Shown one piece after another: positions 12,312-25,915 of a DNA stretch of 64,000 nt (position 1 is the stretch's first letter; the number at the start of each line of letters is the position of its first letter). Origin of the DNA: Spinellus fusiger (taxonomy: Eukaryota > Mucoromycota > Mucoromycetes > Mucorales > Phycomycetaceae). The notes under the pieces were generated by a model. The model saw only the letters and a list, made by a program, of their open reading frames with translations, did not search any database and had not been told where the DNA came from. The stretch is taken from NCBI GenBank assembly GCA_025094145.1, contig JALLLS010000005.1, positions 558,001-622,000 on the forward strand. The letters are read 5' to 3'. The position numbers and the translations under genes were made by a program.

Positions 12312-12523
12312 TAGCCCACTCTATACCATAGTGTAGTATACTCTAATGTGTTCTGTATATTTGCAGATAAAATAGACAGTAGTCCATAGTGCCAATGGAC
12401 TCTCTTTAATACTCATTAATTTAATACTTATGTTTTATAACTCTATGCATAGTTGTATATTATTTTGTTCTGTTTCAGTAGTAGTAAACAAGATAAAAGA
12501 TATAAAAAGAAGATAAATTACAG

Positions 12524-15500
12524 TTAAGAAAAGTTACTAAAGTTTGTTTTAAGATGAATGGTGGGTTGTTTTATATCTTCTGTGTAAGTTGTTTTTCTTT
12601 GAAGTTCTTGCTGTTTCTGTTCTTGTTGTATTTGTTGACTCAACACAACACTGTACCTAACTGATGCTTCCAGTTTAGCACGCACATGTTCAGGTAATTC
12701 TGCCACTGTGCTTTTGAATACTTGGGGCATAGTGGTTGCAAGTGCCAATAGATGTAATATTGTTACAGTATGAATAGGCGACAGTGTATTATCAAAGGGT
12801 GGTGTATCCAACATGGCTGTTAAAGTAGGTAAGATGACACTCAGTATCATTTTCTCTATTATATATAAAGAAGAAAAAGGTTTAGTAGATGTCTTTAATT
12901 TTCATTATGATAATCTAGTCTTACTTTGATTCTCTGGCACAGTGTTTGGTAGCATAACCAAAGTCTTTATGTCCTCTTCTAAAATTGATAGAGTTGAATC
13001 TTCTTTACTGATATTCTCTCCAGAGAACTTGTAGTTAAGTGTATGGGTTACAACAGTAGGTATTACAGCATTAATGATTGCTTGTCCCAGCATGATGGAT
13101 GACTTTGAACTAGCTTTCTTTTCTGATATTGAGATGAATGTTCTTAAACATTGATGTGCCGTCATAACAATCTAATTAGTAGTAATAATGAAGAGTGTTG
13201 GTAAACAGGATCATTTAATATGTGAGTGTAGGTAGCTTGCCTCTTCTACGTCAAAGTACAAAGCCTCTTTGAGTGTGTTGATAAGTACTGTACGGCCATT
13301 CCCATCATTTACGCTTGCTTCAGGGCAGCCGTTTAATATTAAAACTGAAGCAAGAAGCTTATTTCTTTTTACACTAACAGGCACCTCTTTGTTGCTACAG
13401 TTATTTATAAACTCTTTTTAGCCTTACACTGGCTCATTTATTCAGTGATAACTTACCTTAGTAATCCATCTAACAAAGAGTGAATCATGGCACACACCAC
13501 ACGAGACAGCGATACCTTTTCTTTTACAGACAATTCGTATTCAAACTGATAAAACATTGTCTTGAGAGATACAAGAACTCGTGGTGCAAGAAGTGTTTGT
13601 GATTTCTCACTGTTTAGTATCTCTTCATAACACACACATACACACATACATACATACATATATTTATATTAGTACACATCACTGCAAATATTAGCACTGT
13701 ACCTGAGAATACATAGAAACAGATTGCTAAAATGTCAACCTTATAGCTTGCAGGCGTAATACCCACAAGTTTGGTCAATGCATCAAGAGAAGATAGCAAA
13801 ACAGTTGAACTGTCTTTACTTGGTTCTGTAAAAAAATCAAAATAGAATAAGTTTTTTTTTCATGCAATCATATTGATAGGTTACTTACTGACTCCAGTTG
13901 GTTTATTTGACAAGGAAGGTACATTCTGCAGGAATACGTTGATCAAGACACGTAAGATATAATACATTTTTGCAGTTGAGGGAAAGACATCTGGATCTAG
14001 TGAAATATCAAGGGATTCCGCTTCCCTATTTTACAATATAGTAAGCATAAAAGGATACACCATCGTGTTGACTGTACTTACAGACTATCTTTTAGATCAT
14101 CACATAGATAATTAGCGCCATAAAATTCGATCAATCGTTGAATAACCTCAATGATAATAAACTGGACACCACACTCTTCTGTTTGAATGAGACGATCAAA
14201 TACATTCATAAGCTCCAAAAACACAGTCTTAGGAACAAAGTCTTGGCCAGCCAATGTAGGATGAATAAAAGTTTTGAGTGCACCGAGGCATATCATCATG
14301 GTGGATGTATTTGACTTTCCACTTCTAGAGCTTGACATTCGCGAGAGACTTTCGATACAAAGTCCAAATAATATATAGAATAAATTTGATGGCTTTGTGT
14401 TGGCATGGCTAGCATCAGAATTACTAGCAAGCGCATCCAGCATACAAAGTGCTTGTGTCTCCATTAGAGTAGCAACAGCCTCCATAATCTTAAGCCAAGA
14501 TCGACGATAATACTTGAGGGAAGGAAAAAAAAGGTGTGTTCAGTTGCTTGGATTGAAATTTATAGTACTTACTGGCAAAACAACTTCTTTTGTTGCAGCA
14601 GAATACATAGATTCAATGCCACCATTGGAAGATGCATGAATACCGCCCGTGCTGCTTGATAAAGCTACAATGTCAGACTCCAAACGAATACGTGCATAGC
14701 TTTGAAGAGCTCGTAACCAGAGAGGACTCAGTACACCGATGTTACTAAAAAAAAGAAGCAGAGAAAGAAAGAGAGTATTGATTGAGTTTTTGTCCAATAC
14801 TAGACTCATTTAAAAATAAAAGAAATAAATATTTACGGTTGCAATATTTGTTTCAGGTAATCTTGTTTTTGGCTTGCTACTTGTAGTTCTGCCCAGGCAT
14901 TTAGTACAGAGAGCTTCACCATAACAGAGGCATGTGGACTAAGATCCTTCACATCGCCAACGCCAGTAATTTTAGTTTCATCCTTGCACTTATCAAGAGC
15001 AGATGTCAGCAGCTTCAACACTCTTCCTAGCTGATAAAGGTCTTTCACAATGCCACTGCCAACATAAATAGCGCACACTCTTACAGCTGCAGATACAATC
15101 TCTGAAGAAGAGTCTGCTCCAAAAGCAGGTGTTAATGCAGCACCAATTTGAGCTGCGTATTGCTCTAATAAAAGCATCCCTTCAAGATCAGCATCTTCAG
15201 TGGCTGCAAATCTCTATTGACCAAGATAGAATATATCAATACACCAATGGAGAATAGATGGAAGTATTTACCTCAATCACCATTCTCAAGAGCCCAATAC
15301 CAGCCAGACGTAACTCATTAACATGAGCTGTAGCAGCCGTGAAAGACAATCGAATCAAATCAGGGATACGAAATACAAGATAATCGCCAATACCAGCTTG
15401 CTGTCGGCGTTTGCGTGCTAGAATTAAGTCAAAATGCTCACGCACACCACTCGCAGTAATCAAATCAATTGTTTTCTGAAGACACTGAAGGGCAAAGAGC

Positions 15501-18500
15501 TGAGTACGCCATTTTGGTGGAATTTCAACATTGATAGAAAGGTTTGCTGATATACCAGAGGCATCTGCTACTGAAGTAGGAATGTCTGTGTTGTCTTCCT
15601 CAAAGTCGTCAGCATCCTCATCCTCATAGTCAGAATCATCCTCCCTATCATTGCTGTTGCTGATCCTCTGCTTTTTTATGTTTCTAGAGGGTTCAGAAAA
15701 AGATGTATTTCCACTTGAGCCTGTCATAATACGCTTAGTGATATTGACCCAGACAGAGGGGTCATGAACAGCTGTATCTTTCAACCAACTACGAATGACA
15801 TTCTTGACATCTGATAGGTTAGGGTCAGTGTCTAGCATCTTAAACAGTTCATTGTCTAGACCAGGTTCAGCTGATTTAAAAACAGACTCTGCATCCCTCT
15901 GAACAAGTTGATAAAGGCAAGTAACTGCCGATTTCTTCAATGGGATGTGTAAGCTAGTGATTTGACTTTGGAGATAAGGTACAAGTTCCTTTGTATCCAC
16001 ATGCTGAGGTGCAAACATTAAAAAGTGTTGACTACAGCGAATGGCCTCCACATTGACACGTTCATCAGGCTCCAGCTTCAACTCTTCGACTATGTTACTA
16101 CATAGCTCTCTGATTTTAAAAGAAGCTTGCAACTCTGGACCCAAAGTGCCAATCAACTCGTAAACAATACGCCCAAATTCCTGGTAAGCCGTGAATCCAA
16201 CTGCCATGCCTGCATTGGAAACTGCTGTTGAGCCACTCCCCGGTTCATGGGTTTCACTCAAGTAAAGTTTAGCCACCATGCCTAGAGTACTATTAACATA
16301 GCCTGAAAACATGAGTCCAGCTGCACTCACAGTCATTGCCATGGCTTCTAAAGCCCAGGCATGAACAACAGGATGAGGATCACTACTCAGGGATAGGAGA
16401 ATGCCTACAATGGTCTTGAGGTGTACTCCAGCCGCCATTCCTCCCACATGATGGTATATATAACCAATGGCCAAGGCACACCCTGCTCTAACATCAGGGT
16501 CTCGATTACTAACAACCATGTCTACGAGCTGTTGCATCTGTGAGGCGACAAAGGATCCTCCAACAATAGCAGTAAGACGTCCAATGGTCTCACTGGCTGC
16601 ATTCCTCAAATAGGGCTCAGGATGAACAACTGCCTCCATCAGAATTTCTTGAGCAAGTTGAGTGGCTCGAGGACTCATCCCATTCTCTCGATGTTCTTGT
16701 TTATTTTTCTTAGCATGGGCCATTGCATTTTTAAAGGCCCCCAAAAGAGCCACAACAACATTGACGAGGATGGCTGCTCTTCGTGGTGAATTCTTTTCAA
16801 GACGACTGTCTTTGACTACCTTTGCAATATGTTCAAACGTAGATTCCTGTACTGGAGGAGGCTGACTAGGGAAAATAGTAGCAAAGAGCTCAATACTTGC
16901 ATCAATGTAAGAAGTAGAAGGTGGAATAGGACAAGGAATCTCAAGTTTCTGTTGAGGAACAAATGTTGTATAGACATAAAGTGAGTCAAACTCGGCAGAC
17001 CCAAGCACAGGTCTTTCCAAAAGCTCTTCTATTCTTTGGAACCGATCTTTTGTCATCCATTCCTTGCCCATGTTGGTGTCTTCATTACGTTCTTCTGTAT
17101 CTGTAGCTACATTGACTCTGTAGCCTTGCATTTTACTCGTTACACCATACCCATGCCCACCGGTCGAACTCCATACACTCACAAATTGTCCAGGAACACT
17201 CGCTGTAATTTGTGTTGAGGCACTTGAAGAAGGAGATATTTTATCAAGTTCTGTAAAAACCACAAGCGAATTTCTGACAAGACTTGTCAGTGAAGCCTCA
17301 TAAGTCGATAGCATTGGACGAATGGTTACAAAACATTGGAAGATACGTCGTCTTAAAGCATAGTATTGATCTGAAAGGCGTGTTGGGTAAGGAAGGCATG
17401 GGGAGACCGTAGAAGCAGCAAATGTAACAGGTGCTGTAGCAAGAAATGCTAATGCATTGTTCAAGAGAGCAGCAGTACGCTTAGCAATGTCTAATGTCAC
17501 CAGACTATGAATATTGTGTACAAGGAAGCTGTAGATTGAGTTGGCAGCACATTCTCGTGTATGGAATAAGAAAGACCATTCTGCTTCAGAACGAATGGCA
17601 TTGGCTTCTTTGCCTGTTGGCTTTGGTAAGGCTGACTTCCATAATAGCAAAAGCTGTGGCAGATGTAGCTTTACAAGATTGGGTCCTAGCCCCATCAAAG
17701 AACCCACAAGAGTCCATGCAACTTGAATCTGAACACTTGCAATTTTGGGGTCTTTGTTGGCTTGTTTTAAAAGCTGGTTTGCCAAAGACATAGCACGGGC
17801 ACTCAGTTCAAAGGATGTGTAAATGGGTCTTGCTGGGAAAACACTCATAATAGCAGCTGCAGTATGAGCATAAGCAATTGTACGACGGTATACTGGTGTA
17901 GATGAGTTTGGGTTGGCGAGGTTTCCCAGATTTTTATCCAGTAGATTAAGAGCTTTTGGCAGTAAGTAAGGAATATTTGAGGGCGCAGAGTAGCACACAC
18001 ATCGAATGGCCCATACAGCAGCAGTTTGTACAGAGAAGCTTGGATGAGTTAGCAATACAAATAAAGGCTCCACCAATATTTCCTTGTACACGTTAGCTTT
18101 TATGCTTGTCTATATTGTATATTTACCTGTACTGAGCTCACAGCACCCTGGAGCTCACACACTAAAGAAGAAATGAGATAGGTGGCACAAATAAAAGTAT
18201 GTTCATTGGGTGGTATCTGGTTAGGAAGAAGGGGTGGCCAGCTCTTAATCCAGTCTGTCACCAGCAGTTGAATAGCACTGGCTTGGCCTTGTTCACTTAG
18301 TAATCTTTTACCAACTGTGTTGTGCAGTAGAAAATAGGCCTGTGCACGAGTAAAGGTGCCATCTGCTGGTCCTAGTATATTCTTTGGATTGTCAAGTAGT
18401 TCATTCAAAACATGTTTTACAATAACACCATAGTTTGCTTCTATAAATTCAGTTCCAAGCAAAACAAAGAGTGTAGCATAAGTTTCTATCAATCCGATTT

Positions 18501-19761
18501 TGAATTCTCTGGAGACATTAGGTCGATTATAGCATGCTGATAGTTGTCCAAACATCTCTTCAATGGTCATCAAAGGTGCTCCTGTCTGTGTTGTTTGAGG
18601 ATCCAAAGCAATTGAACTTGTATCTTCGCCTGTGAGTGCATACTTTACAGATGGTTTGTTTGGATCCACAATTGTAATTTTCTGAGTAAAAACAAGAAGA
18701 GAGGCACACAAGGAAGAAACAGCACGCCTCACTGGAAAAGATGCATTCTCAAATGCCTTGAAGAATGTTTGTAGCAGTTGTTCAATATCGTGAATTGTCA
18801 GAGCTTGTTTTCCGTACTGAATTACGGCCTGCATGCACTACTCATTGTATTGATCATTATTATTATTAATTAGAGTCTGTTTATTCTGCTGATGGGTTAC
18901 CTGAGCAGAAGCCACTCGCATGGCATGGGCTTTATCCATAAGACCATTCTTAAGTTGTTTTGTCAGATCTTTAAGAATAGGTTCAGTAGAGGCTTTTCCT
19001 GCACCTTTAAGAAGCAGATGAAAAGCCATGACTGCTTCAAGACGCAGTATAAATGGATGCTGGTAGAAGAGTATAGAGTCAAAGGTAAGCGTGCATAAAT
19101 ATAGACGAATACACGTTCATGCCACTTACGCTGCTTGTTTTTATCACCTTGAGCAGAATGCTAGCTGTCTCTGGGAACAAAGACAACAACTGTCCATTGA
19201 TACAGGTATTAGTAAGTTGGCAATGATAAAGAGTATTCTAGAGCTACCTTGCCACCCACTGCACCCATAATAGCACCTGTGGCAGATACAGCAGCACTAA
19301 ATCCCACCACAGCCACTGTTAGCCTGGGGTGTTTTATAGGCTATACACACTTACATTCTTGTCTCCTTGTCAATGTTCTTGCTTGCTCCCACAAGACTGT
19401 GGAGGGCAGTAACAGTATCAAAAAGAGACCTTGTATCTCCACGAGTGTACAGAAGAACAAAGCACCGTCTAATGAGAAAGCGTATAGGACGACGAGGTTT
19501 AGCAGTGGCTAAAGAGATTAATTTTAAAAGTGTCTTTTCTAGTAGAGGTTGTGCTTTTTTGAGTGTGTCCTATAAGCAGAAGTATCAGAGCTGGTCAATG
19601 CACTGTGGACTTACGGTAGAGATGGTTTTACATGTGCGTTCGACTTGAGCCAGCCACTGGAAGACATACAGCTCCTGTTTCTCTGCACATTCAGACGACT
19701 GAAGCTTTTTCTCGTCCAAAACAAAGATATTCGGAATACTCGGCGTCACTGGAGAGGACAT
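12524..19761 (-). CDS. HEATR5/Laa1-like giant HEAT-repeat protein (AP-1 accessory factor)
   Basis: A multi-exon minus-strand gene of well over a dozen exons. The largest exon lies within 15236-18091 (up to 951 codons). Other coding blocks are 18100-18834, 14833-15177, 14540-14809, 14078-14485, 12905-13165 and the last, 12524-12850. The family signature VGGMAAGVHLKTIVGILL followed by WALEAMAMTVSAAG and GYVNSTLGMVAKLYL is characteristic of HEATR5A/B (p200) and yeast Laa1. These partner AP-1 in clathrin traffic at the trans-Golgi and endosomes. N-terminal coding exons can be joined (19615-19761, 19355-19569, then from 19323) and end in AIMGAVGGK. The start is uncertain. ATG at 19761 is used here; an upstream ATG near 19879 (MASGKQRIQSAFELTS) could join through a very short intron. 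An acidic Asp/Glu patch lies at about 15600-15650. Confidence 0.85.
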
Positions 19762-19879
19762 GAGGAACAGACAAGCCAAGGACTGTGGACAGTGGCTCAC
19801 CTTGAGTACTTATTCTACGGTTGAGTCTTTTGAAGTCAATTCAAAGGCCGACTGAATCCTCTGCTTACCACTGGCCATA

Positions 19880-21285
19880 TTGACTAAGACAGTGACATTC
19901 TGTTTTCTTTAGCCAAAGAATAGCAAATGTAAGGTAACTAGACAAGAAAAAGTATACTATTTAAAGTTATGGTAATTTTTTCATGGTCAATGGATTTAAA
20001 TACATTCTTGTTCTTGATTCTCACTATGGCTTTATTGTTTAGTCATGCCCTCTACTTGTAACAATGTCAGTAATTATACAAATGCTCCTGCTATGAAATG
20101 CAAAGGCACTAGCAGAGATGCAAGTGCTTTTATTTTAAAATAGACACATACAATCAAGGATAAAGTGAGCCTTTGAGTTTTCTCATTCATTGGACTGATT
20201 AACAATGATACTTTATGTCTTGATCTAGTGAATTGTAAAGTGTGTTCATGAGAAGCCACAATAGTGAGTAGTTTGTCAATTAAATTGAGTACAGGCCTTA
20301 TACCAAAGCAACTGTAATTTCTGAAGCCAAGTAGTTTTAATGATACTGGTTATATATTTAGTATATAAATATAGATGCCAAGAAATGCATGGCTGTCCCA
20401 TAGATGTCTTACCTAAACTATAGGTTTGACTATAGGATATAATTAAGCAATTAAACAAGTCATATAAATAGGGTGCTATGATATAAGATGTCAGAGAACA
20501 CTGTGGCAATACTTTCTTACTGAGGTCTGTCTATTATTTTAGAATATTATAGTATCTACATGAAGCATGAATCGATCAAAAACATACCAATGGTTGTAAT
20601 AATTAGATCAGATTCTATAAATATTTAAATTCATGGTGTAGATATTAAACATAATAAGCAGAAATAAGATATAAAAAATAGACAAATTTATTTTGTAGGA
20701 ACAATAGTATCCCTACTTTGATTCAATGTTCATGAAGAATAACACTAGTTATACTCATAGTGTGAATGTTCTTTACTGAGCCACCTATAGCTCTGGTTTC
20801 ATCCCCAATCAATTCACATTTAGCTGGGTGCTTTTGGAGTTGAATAACGAAAGATAAATTCACTATTGATAGTGTTCATACTACTCTCTGATCTATAAAT
20901 GTCTGATGCTTATCTTTATAGAATTGATGAAGTTATAGTCATAATAAGAAATGGTATAGAGATGCAAAAGTTGACCCAAGAGCTGTAATAATGTACTTTC
21001 ATTAATTGCTTTCTATTAATTAACAATAGCCCTTCAAGTTATCTGTCATAGTTTCAGGTATAAACATCTTTGTTGATAAACGATAAATATAATTAAGTTG
21101 GAGAAGTATACTATAGTACAAATTCAGAGTAGTGTTAGCTCTAACTATAGTGCAAATTAAAAGAGATAAATATATATAAAATAGATAATAAATAGAGTAG
21201 ATAAGGTAGATAGAGTAAATAGGATAGACAGGGTAGATGTATAGACATGTGTATGCAGTATCGAACAAACCATCGCAGAATAGGT
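19880..21285. other. AT-rich intergenic region
   Basis: The ORFs here are short and have the low-complexity Ile/Tyr/Leu composition expected of AT-rich DNA (for example at 20276-20509 and 21020-21268). I found no match to the TIR families elsewhere in the window. A TAGATA/TAGAGTA-rich stretch lies at about 21165-21245. Confidence 0.4.
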
Positions 21286-22134
21286 TTACTTGTCCTGATA
21301 TCGTATCCGTGCAAGAAACACAGAGAGTCTGACTCGTAATGAACTTGGAATCAAAGAAGGCAGTACTCGTTCGTCTTCATGTTGAATCTTCCATGATTTT
21401 ACTTGTGACAATTGGTGCTGAACACCGACCACTCCACTCTCTACCATGATTTCATACAGTCTTATTTCCCAGCTACCACCAGAGAGGACCCATTCATCTA
21501 CATTGATATCCTGCTTGGCCATCTCCAGTAGCTTATTCACAGTCATACATGAGAGTGAATTTAGTACATTATAGCCCAATTGAATACGATTTGCGGCCTG
21601 TGGTGTGCATTTTCCGGGTAATCGACTCTCTATAGCATTCAACATCTTGTGCCATGAAGAAGAAAGAGAAACCTTCATAGTGAGTGAGCGTATGGGTTTT
21701 TCATGTGTTTCGTATCCAGCAAATTGAGGTACAGAAAGAGATTCTTTATGCAAAGTGATTTCTTCATTGATAGCAGCCAAGAGATCATCTACACCCTGCC
21801 ATTTAGTGTCAAACTGTGATCCACGCTCAATGTCAATGCGATTAAAGAGAGGAATGTGTGAAAGAGTGTTGTGTGTCTGATTGGGTCCAATACTAGCATA
21901 AGAGTGTTCTTGGAAGCGAAGGAGTGATGTGTGGAGTGCAGTCGAGGGAGATGGTTGCAGATAAAGAAGAAATGATCGTCTGGCTTCTCTCAAGCGGTGG
22001 GGTGCAGGAGTACTGTCTACCTCATAGATTTGAAAGGGATCCAATTTGAATTCCTTGAATCCAATGCCTTTTCCAGAGTCTTTTTCGTAGGTAGCAGTAG
22101 GTGACATAGTGGTGATAGTTGTTATAAATCCCAA
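21286..22134 (-). CDS. Unknown protein, 282 residues
   Basis: An uninterrupted ORF with protein-like composition. Either Met1 or the Met at residue 10 (MSPTATYEKD) could be the start. Visible segments are a charged N-terminus, SFLLYLQPSPSTALHTSLLRF, HNTLSHIPLFNRIDI and a C-terminal helical part (NRIQLGYNVLNSLSCMTVNKLLEMAK). Two H-x-[ST] like elements (HTSL, HNTL) loosely recall 2H phosphoesterases, but spacing and context are not diagnostic and I do not assign that function. No membrane span was seen. Neighbours are the HEATR5-like and reticulon genes, all on the same strand. Confidence 0.65.
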   Translation of the reverse strand: MGFITTITTMSPTATYEKDSGKGIGFKEFKLDPFQIYEVDSTPAPHRLREARRSFLLYLQPSPSTALHTSLLRFQEHSYASIGPNQTHNTLSHIPLFNRIDIERGSQFDTKWQGVDDLLAAINEEITLHKESLSVPQFAGYETHEKPIRSLTMKVSLSSSWHKMLNAIESRLPGKCTPQAANRIQLGYNVLNSLSCMTVNKLLEMAKQDINVDEWVLSGGSWEIRLYEIMVESGVVGVQHQLSQVKSWKIQHEDERVLPSLIPSSLRVRLSVFLARIRYQDK

Positions 22135-22861
22135 TCAATGTGTGGATCGAATATCGAAGGCTGGTTAGAGAAGATAATAATAATAATAGAAGAGTGAAGA
22201 TTTTTGGCTATTATTCTTTACACTTCTTTTCTGTTGATTAAATGAATGTATAAATGTATGAGTGTATTTAGAAAAGAGCAAAATAGATGAAGAAAAGAGT
22301 GATTTACTAAGTAGAGAGAGTATTTATGGTCTGTCGATCTATGTGTGAGCTGTGTAGCCTCTACTTAGTATCTATTTCTATTGTAACCCACGAGGTATCG
22401 GACATTCAACACAAGTTTGCTATAAAAACACTCGGCTTTACTCTATAGCTTTGGATGACTATCGAAATCATAAATGATAAAGTACTAACAGAAGTAGCTA
22501 ATGTAGAGAAGATATAATTTATCAACTCTATTGATAGATTGAAAGAAAGTAGAACACAAAATAGACTTGTATTCAAGATAAACAATACGGTTCTCCACTA
22601 AGAATATGCACTGCACACTCTGTCTTACCACAATTTAAATGCATGACTCTTTTTATTTTATACTGCCTAGGACTATTATCTAACAGACCCCAGGCTTGTT
22701 TTATCTTATGTACAGAATCATTTTTATTAAATACTTTGTGCTTTGATGTAATGCCCATTTTCAGAAAGAAAAGATGTTTGAAACTCTTCTTTACATAAAG
22801 GTCAATAGGAGAGACGATAGAATAAGCCAAGTCATAAGATAAGCTATAGGATATAACCTAT
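22135..22861. other. Intergenic region with an unsupported small ORF
   Basis: Contains an 85-codon minus-strand ORF (22573-22830) with a LNCGKTEC segment. It could be a small gene or a transposon remnant. I see no family resemblance and no supporting splice structure. The upstream promoter of the 282-aa gene should lie at about 22135-22400. Confidence 0.3.
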
Positions 22862-24186
22862 TCAGTCTTGTTTGAGAGAGAGGCTTTCTTTGTTCAAGGT
22901 ATTGGCAGCATCAGTACCAGTAGTACCGATTTGGGAAACATAAGCTCTGGTCTTGGAATAGGCATCATTCACACTTTCTGTAGCCAAATTTTGAGTGCGC
23001 TCGAGATGTGTCTTGATAAGATGTTCACCACGCTGCAGGTGATGATTCACCACATCCTTATTACTCATGTACAGTCGGGGAATGAGAAATGCAGAAATGA
23101 TGAAAGTAAGAACAATAGTCATTGAGCTGACATATGCAGACAATGTCCATGTGAGATAGAAGATAACTAGCCACTTGAGACTAGCAGTGTTGTTTTCAAT
23201 CAAGATAATTTTGCTGAGACCACGAATCATAGTTTCTGCCAAATCAACAAAGAGACTGCTGAAGAGATGAACACTTCTGTAATCCACATGCAAGCTCTGG
23301 TCCTGAATGACATTGCCATAAGGATGAGAGGATTTGCTGTCTAATAGCACCCTTCTTCCTTGGACAACAATGGTAACATAGGCAAAGTTGACAGCAATGG
23401 CTACTGTTAAGAGCCCAGCAAAGATTTGAATCAGAGAATAGTGACGAGTCACTACGATGCTGCCCACTAAAAGTACAAGAAGAACACCCGAGCGAGCAGG
23501 ATTTTCCCACCTAAGAATAGCTCCAATATCACGCTCAATGTTTAAAATAGTCTGTTGGCGGTCGGCATTCCGGTCTGAGGTGTGTGCTTGAGTTCCGAGG
23601 CCTGAGCCCTGATTCATAACATGGCGAGGGTCAGAGCCATGGTTGGACTTGTCTTGCTGCTTTTGGTCATGGCTGATGGTGTTACGATCCAGGCTGTGGC
23701 TAGTGTTAGTGTTAGGAGTGTCTGCATTGTCCTGTAAATGTGTGTCACGATCCACAGGCAAGTCTCGAGAATCTAACAATACATCAGAATGAGGAGACTT
23801 GCCTTGTCTTTCTCATTGTCTATTTAAAGCAGCTTACTCATAGGATGGACAAATCTTTCATTGTAGAGGTCTTCAGGAAGCATATCACGTGCAGATATCT
23901 GATGGCTAACGGAGGATTGAGGAATACCTTCTTTGCGAATACGCTCATCCATTGAATTATTGGGCACATTGGTTCTGTAGGATGCTTTTGGGAATGGGTT
24001 GGCAGAGGGGATGCTGGTGGTATGTTGGTTTTCATTGTGGGCAGGAACAGAAGACATATTGGCAAAAGAGGAGTCCGTTGGGTTCTTGGTGACATGATAG
24101 ACAGGGTTTGCACCTGGGTGGGAGGATTTGAAGGAACGCTCCTCAGGAGGTGTAAGAGGTCTTGGGTGTTTTGTTTCGTAAGACAT
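22862..24186 (-). CDS. Reticulon-like ER membrane-shaping protein
   Basis: Two exons: 23838-24186 (from MSYETKHPRPLTPPEE) and 22862-about 23812, giving roughly 430 residues. The N-terminal half is a polar, Pro/Ser/Asn-rich disordered region. The reticulon homology domain starts at about ILRWENPARSGVLLVLLVGS, with the LRWENP-x-RSG signature, and contains two long hydrophobic hairpins separated by a hydrophilic loop of roughly 60 residues (RRVLLDSKSSHPYG...). A second hydrophobic region (WLVIFYLTWTLSAYVSSMTI) and a PRLYMSNKD exit follow, then an amphipathic helical C-tail. Reticulons insert as wedge hairpins and curve ER tubules. An in-frame ATG nine codons upstream (24213) is an alternative start. 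The exact acceptor of exon 2 has more than one candidate. Confidence 0.85.
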
Positions 24187-25215
24187 GGTAAGAGAAGATG
24201 AGGCCTTCTTCAACTGAAGTTATTTAACTATTTAAATAGATCTACTTTACTTTTTATTGTGTGTGTTTTACAGAAAAAGGCAGAAACATCATTATGAAAT
24301 CAGCATAGCCAACAATGGATCTACTGGGTTTATTTATTAGCACTGACGAGTATTGATCTCATTTGCTTACAAGTCCTTAATTCTTTCTCACTGACTTTAC
24401 AAGAAACCCTAATATACATTGGGTTTAGTTTCTTTCGTCATACATTTCTTGAAAACAAACAAACAAATAAATAAATAAATAAACAAATAAACAAACATAG
24501 TACAATAGATACTTTTGCATAAAAGAAAATGAAATTGACGTCAGTCTTGCTCAAGCTACTTTAAAGCTAAACAGGCAAAAGACTGTCATTAGGAAATACT
24601 CAGGCCAAGTTCAATAGAATTCTCAATCCACACCCAACAACATGTCCTTTTTGTATTACACACTTGAGCTTATATGATGTATAGGATAGAATCATGCGTC
24701 CTCTAGCATGCCCCAGTGAATTGGCTACAAGGTCACTACCTCATTAGCTTAATGATTACTACTAAATAGATTATTTCTAATGAATCCTCCTTATTGGCAG
24801 CTGTTCTATTTCACTAATGACAGAATATTCACATTTCTTCCAATCATTGTTTACAGTTCATACCTTTTTTAGGTTATTTTTTAAGAGAGAGAGAGAAAAA
24901 CAGGAGACAAGTGTCTTTGAAAAGTAATTTTCTATCCACGCATAAAGATTCTTCTGGTCCCTGTGTGGCATTCTATATTTCCAAGCACAGATGGACAGAA
25001 TGCGCAGTGGGAAGAAATTTCCCTTTTTGTATAGCTTAGACACTACACTCAATCGATGGTCCACTCATGCACCCTTCTCTAGACACTCACACTTCAAGGA
25101 TAGATCATAAAGGCAATACACTATGAAAGGTAACACATTCCGTGTTGTGAACGTGTTACATCTTTTTAAACCAGATATGTGTGTGTGTATGTGTGTGTGT
25201 GTATCATTAGATATG
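24187..25215. other. Intergenic region with a tetranucleotide microsatellite
   Basis: An (AAAC/AAAT)n microsatellite lies at about 24455-24497. The remainder is AT-rich. Minus-strand ORFs here (for example 24858-25064) have no supporting features. A TG/GT microsatellite at 25178-25203 abuts the left end of the next transposon. Confidence 0.4.
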
Positions 25216-25915
25216 TACACACCCAAAGATTTCTCTGGCCTTTAAGCGGTGATATATCCTTCCTGTTACGTAAAAAACACATTACCTTTTGTCGAACGGT
25301 GTTTAAAAACAAAAAGTCTGAGGATATCCAAATAATTATTTCCCTTTGTGGATACCTCAATATCAAATTATATTATCAATAAAATAGTGTTTATGAATAA
25401 AATTATTGATGGATAAAATTGTTTATTATAATAATATAGCTAATAATGTTATAGCTAATGATATATTATAACTGTAGCTGCTGATGTTCTAAGCGTATTC
25501 CTTCATAGCAATAGAATATATACCCTTAAATCCTTGTGCTTTATCCTTAAGAGATAGATACCATTAGAGAATATACCCTAGATACCCTAGACAGTATAGA
25601 AGAAAGAAGACCACCCAGAACTGACTTAAGAAAGAGTATTAACTTGTCTAATAACAATACAATGAGTGGATTGTGGATTGTAATAAACTCAAGCTCAGAT
25701 GAACACACTACCTACCTTTTTATCACTAGAATAGCCTTTGGTGGTGTTCATCACTTCCTTTTATTGTTTCTCTTTGTTAATAATAGTACATTACCTTGCT
25801 TATTTATGCTCATCTTGACAAGTACTTTATTGTTAAGTTGTATTGACAGTGTAAGAAATAGCATAATAATAACAAGACCAAAGAATAAAAAATATTCTTA
25901 TTCCGGTGAGGTATA

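Noticed and set aside
22573..22830. 85-codon ORF with a Cys-containing tail
   Set aside because: No recognisable family, no flanking exons; not enough to call a gene.
25166..25382. Overlapping ORFs on both strands at a TG microsatellite
   Set aside because: Created by the microsatellite and the element's TIR region; no coding signature.
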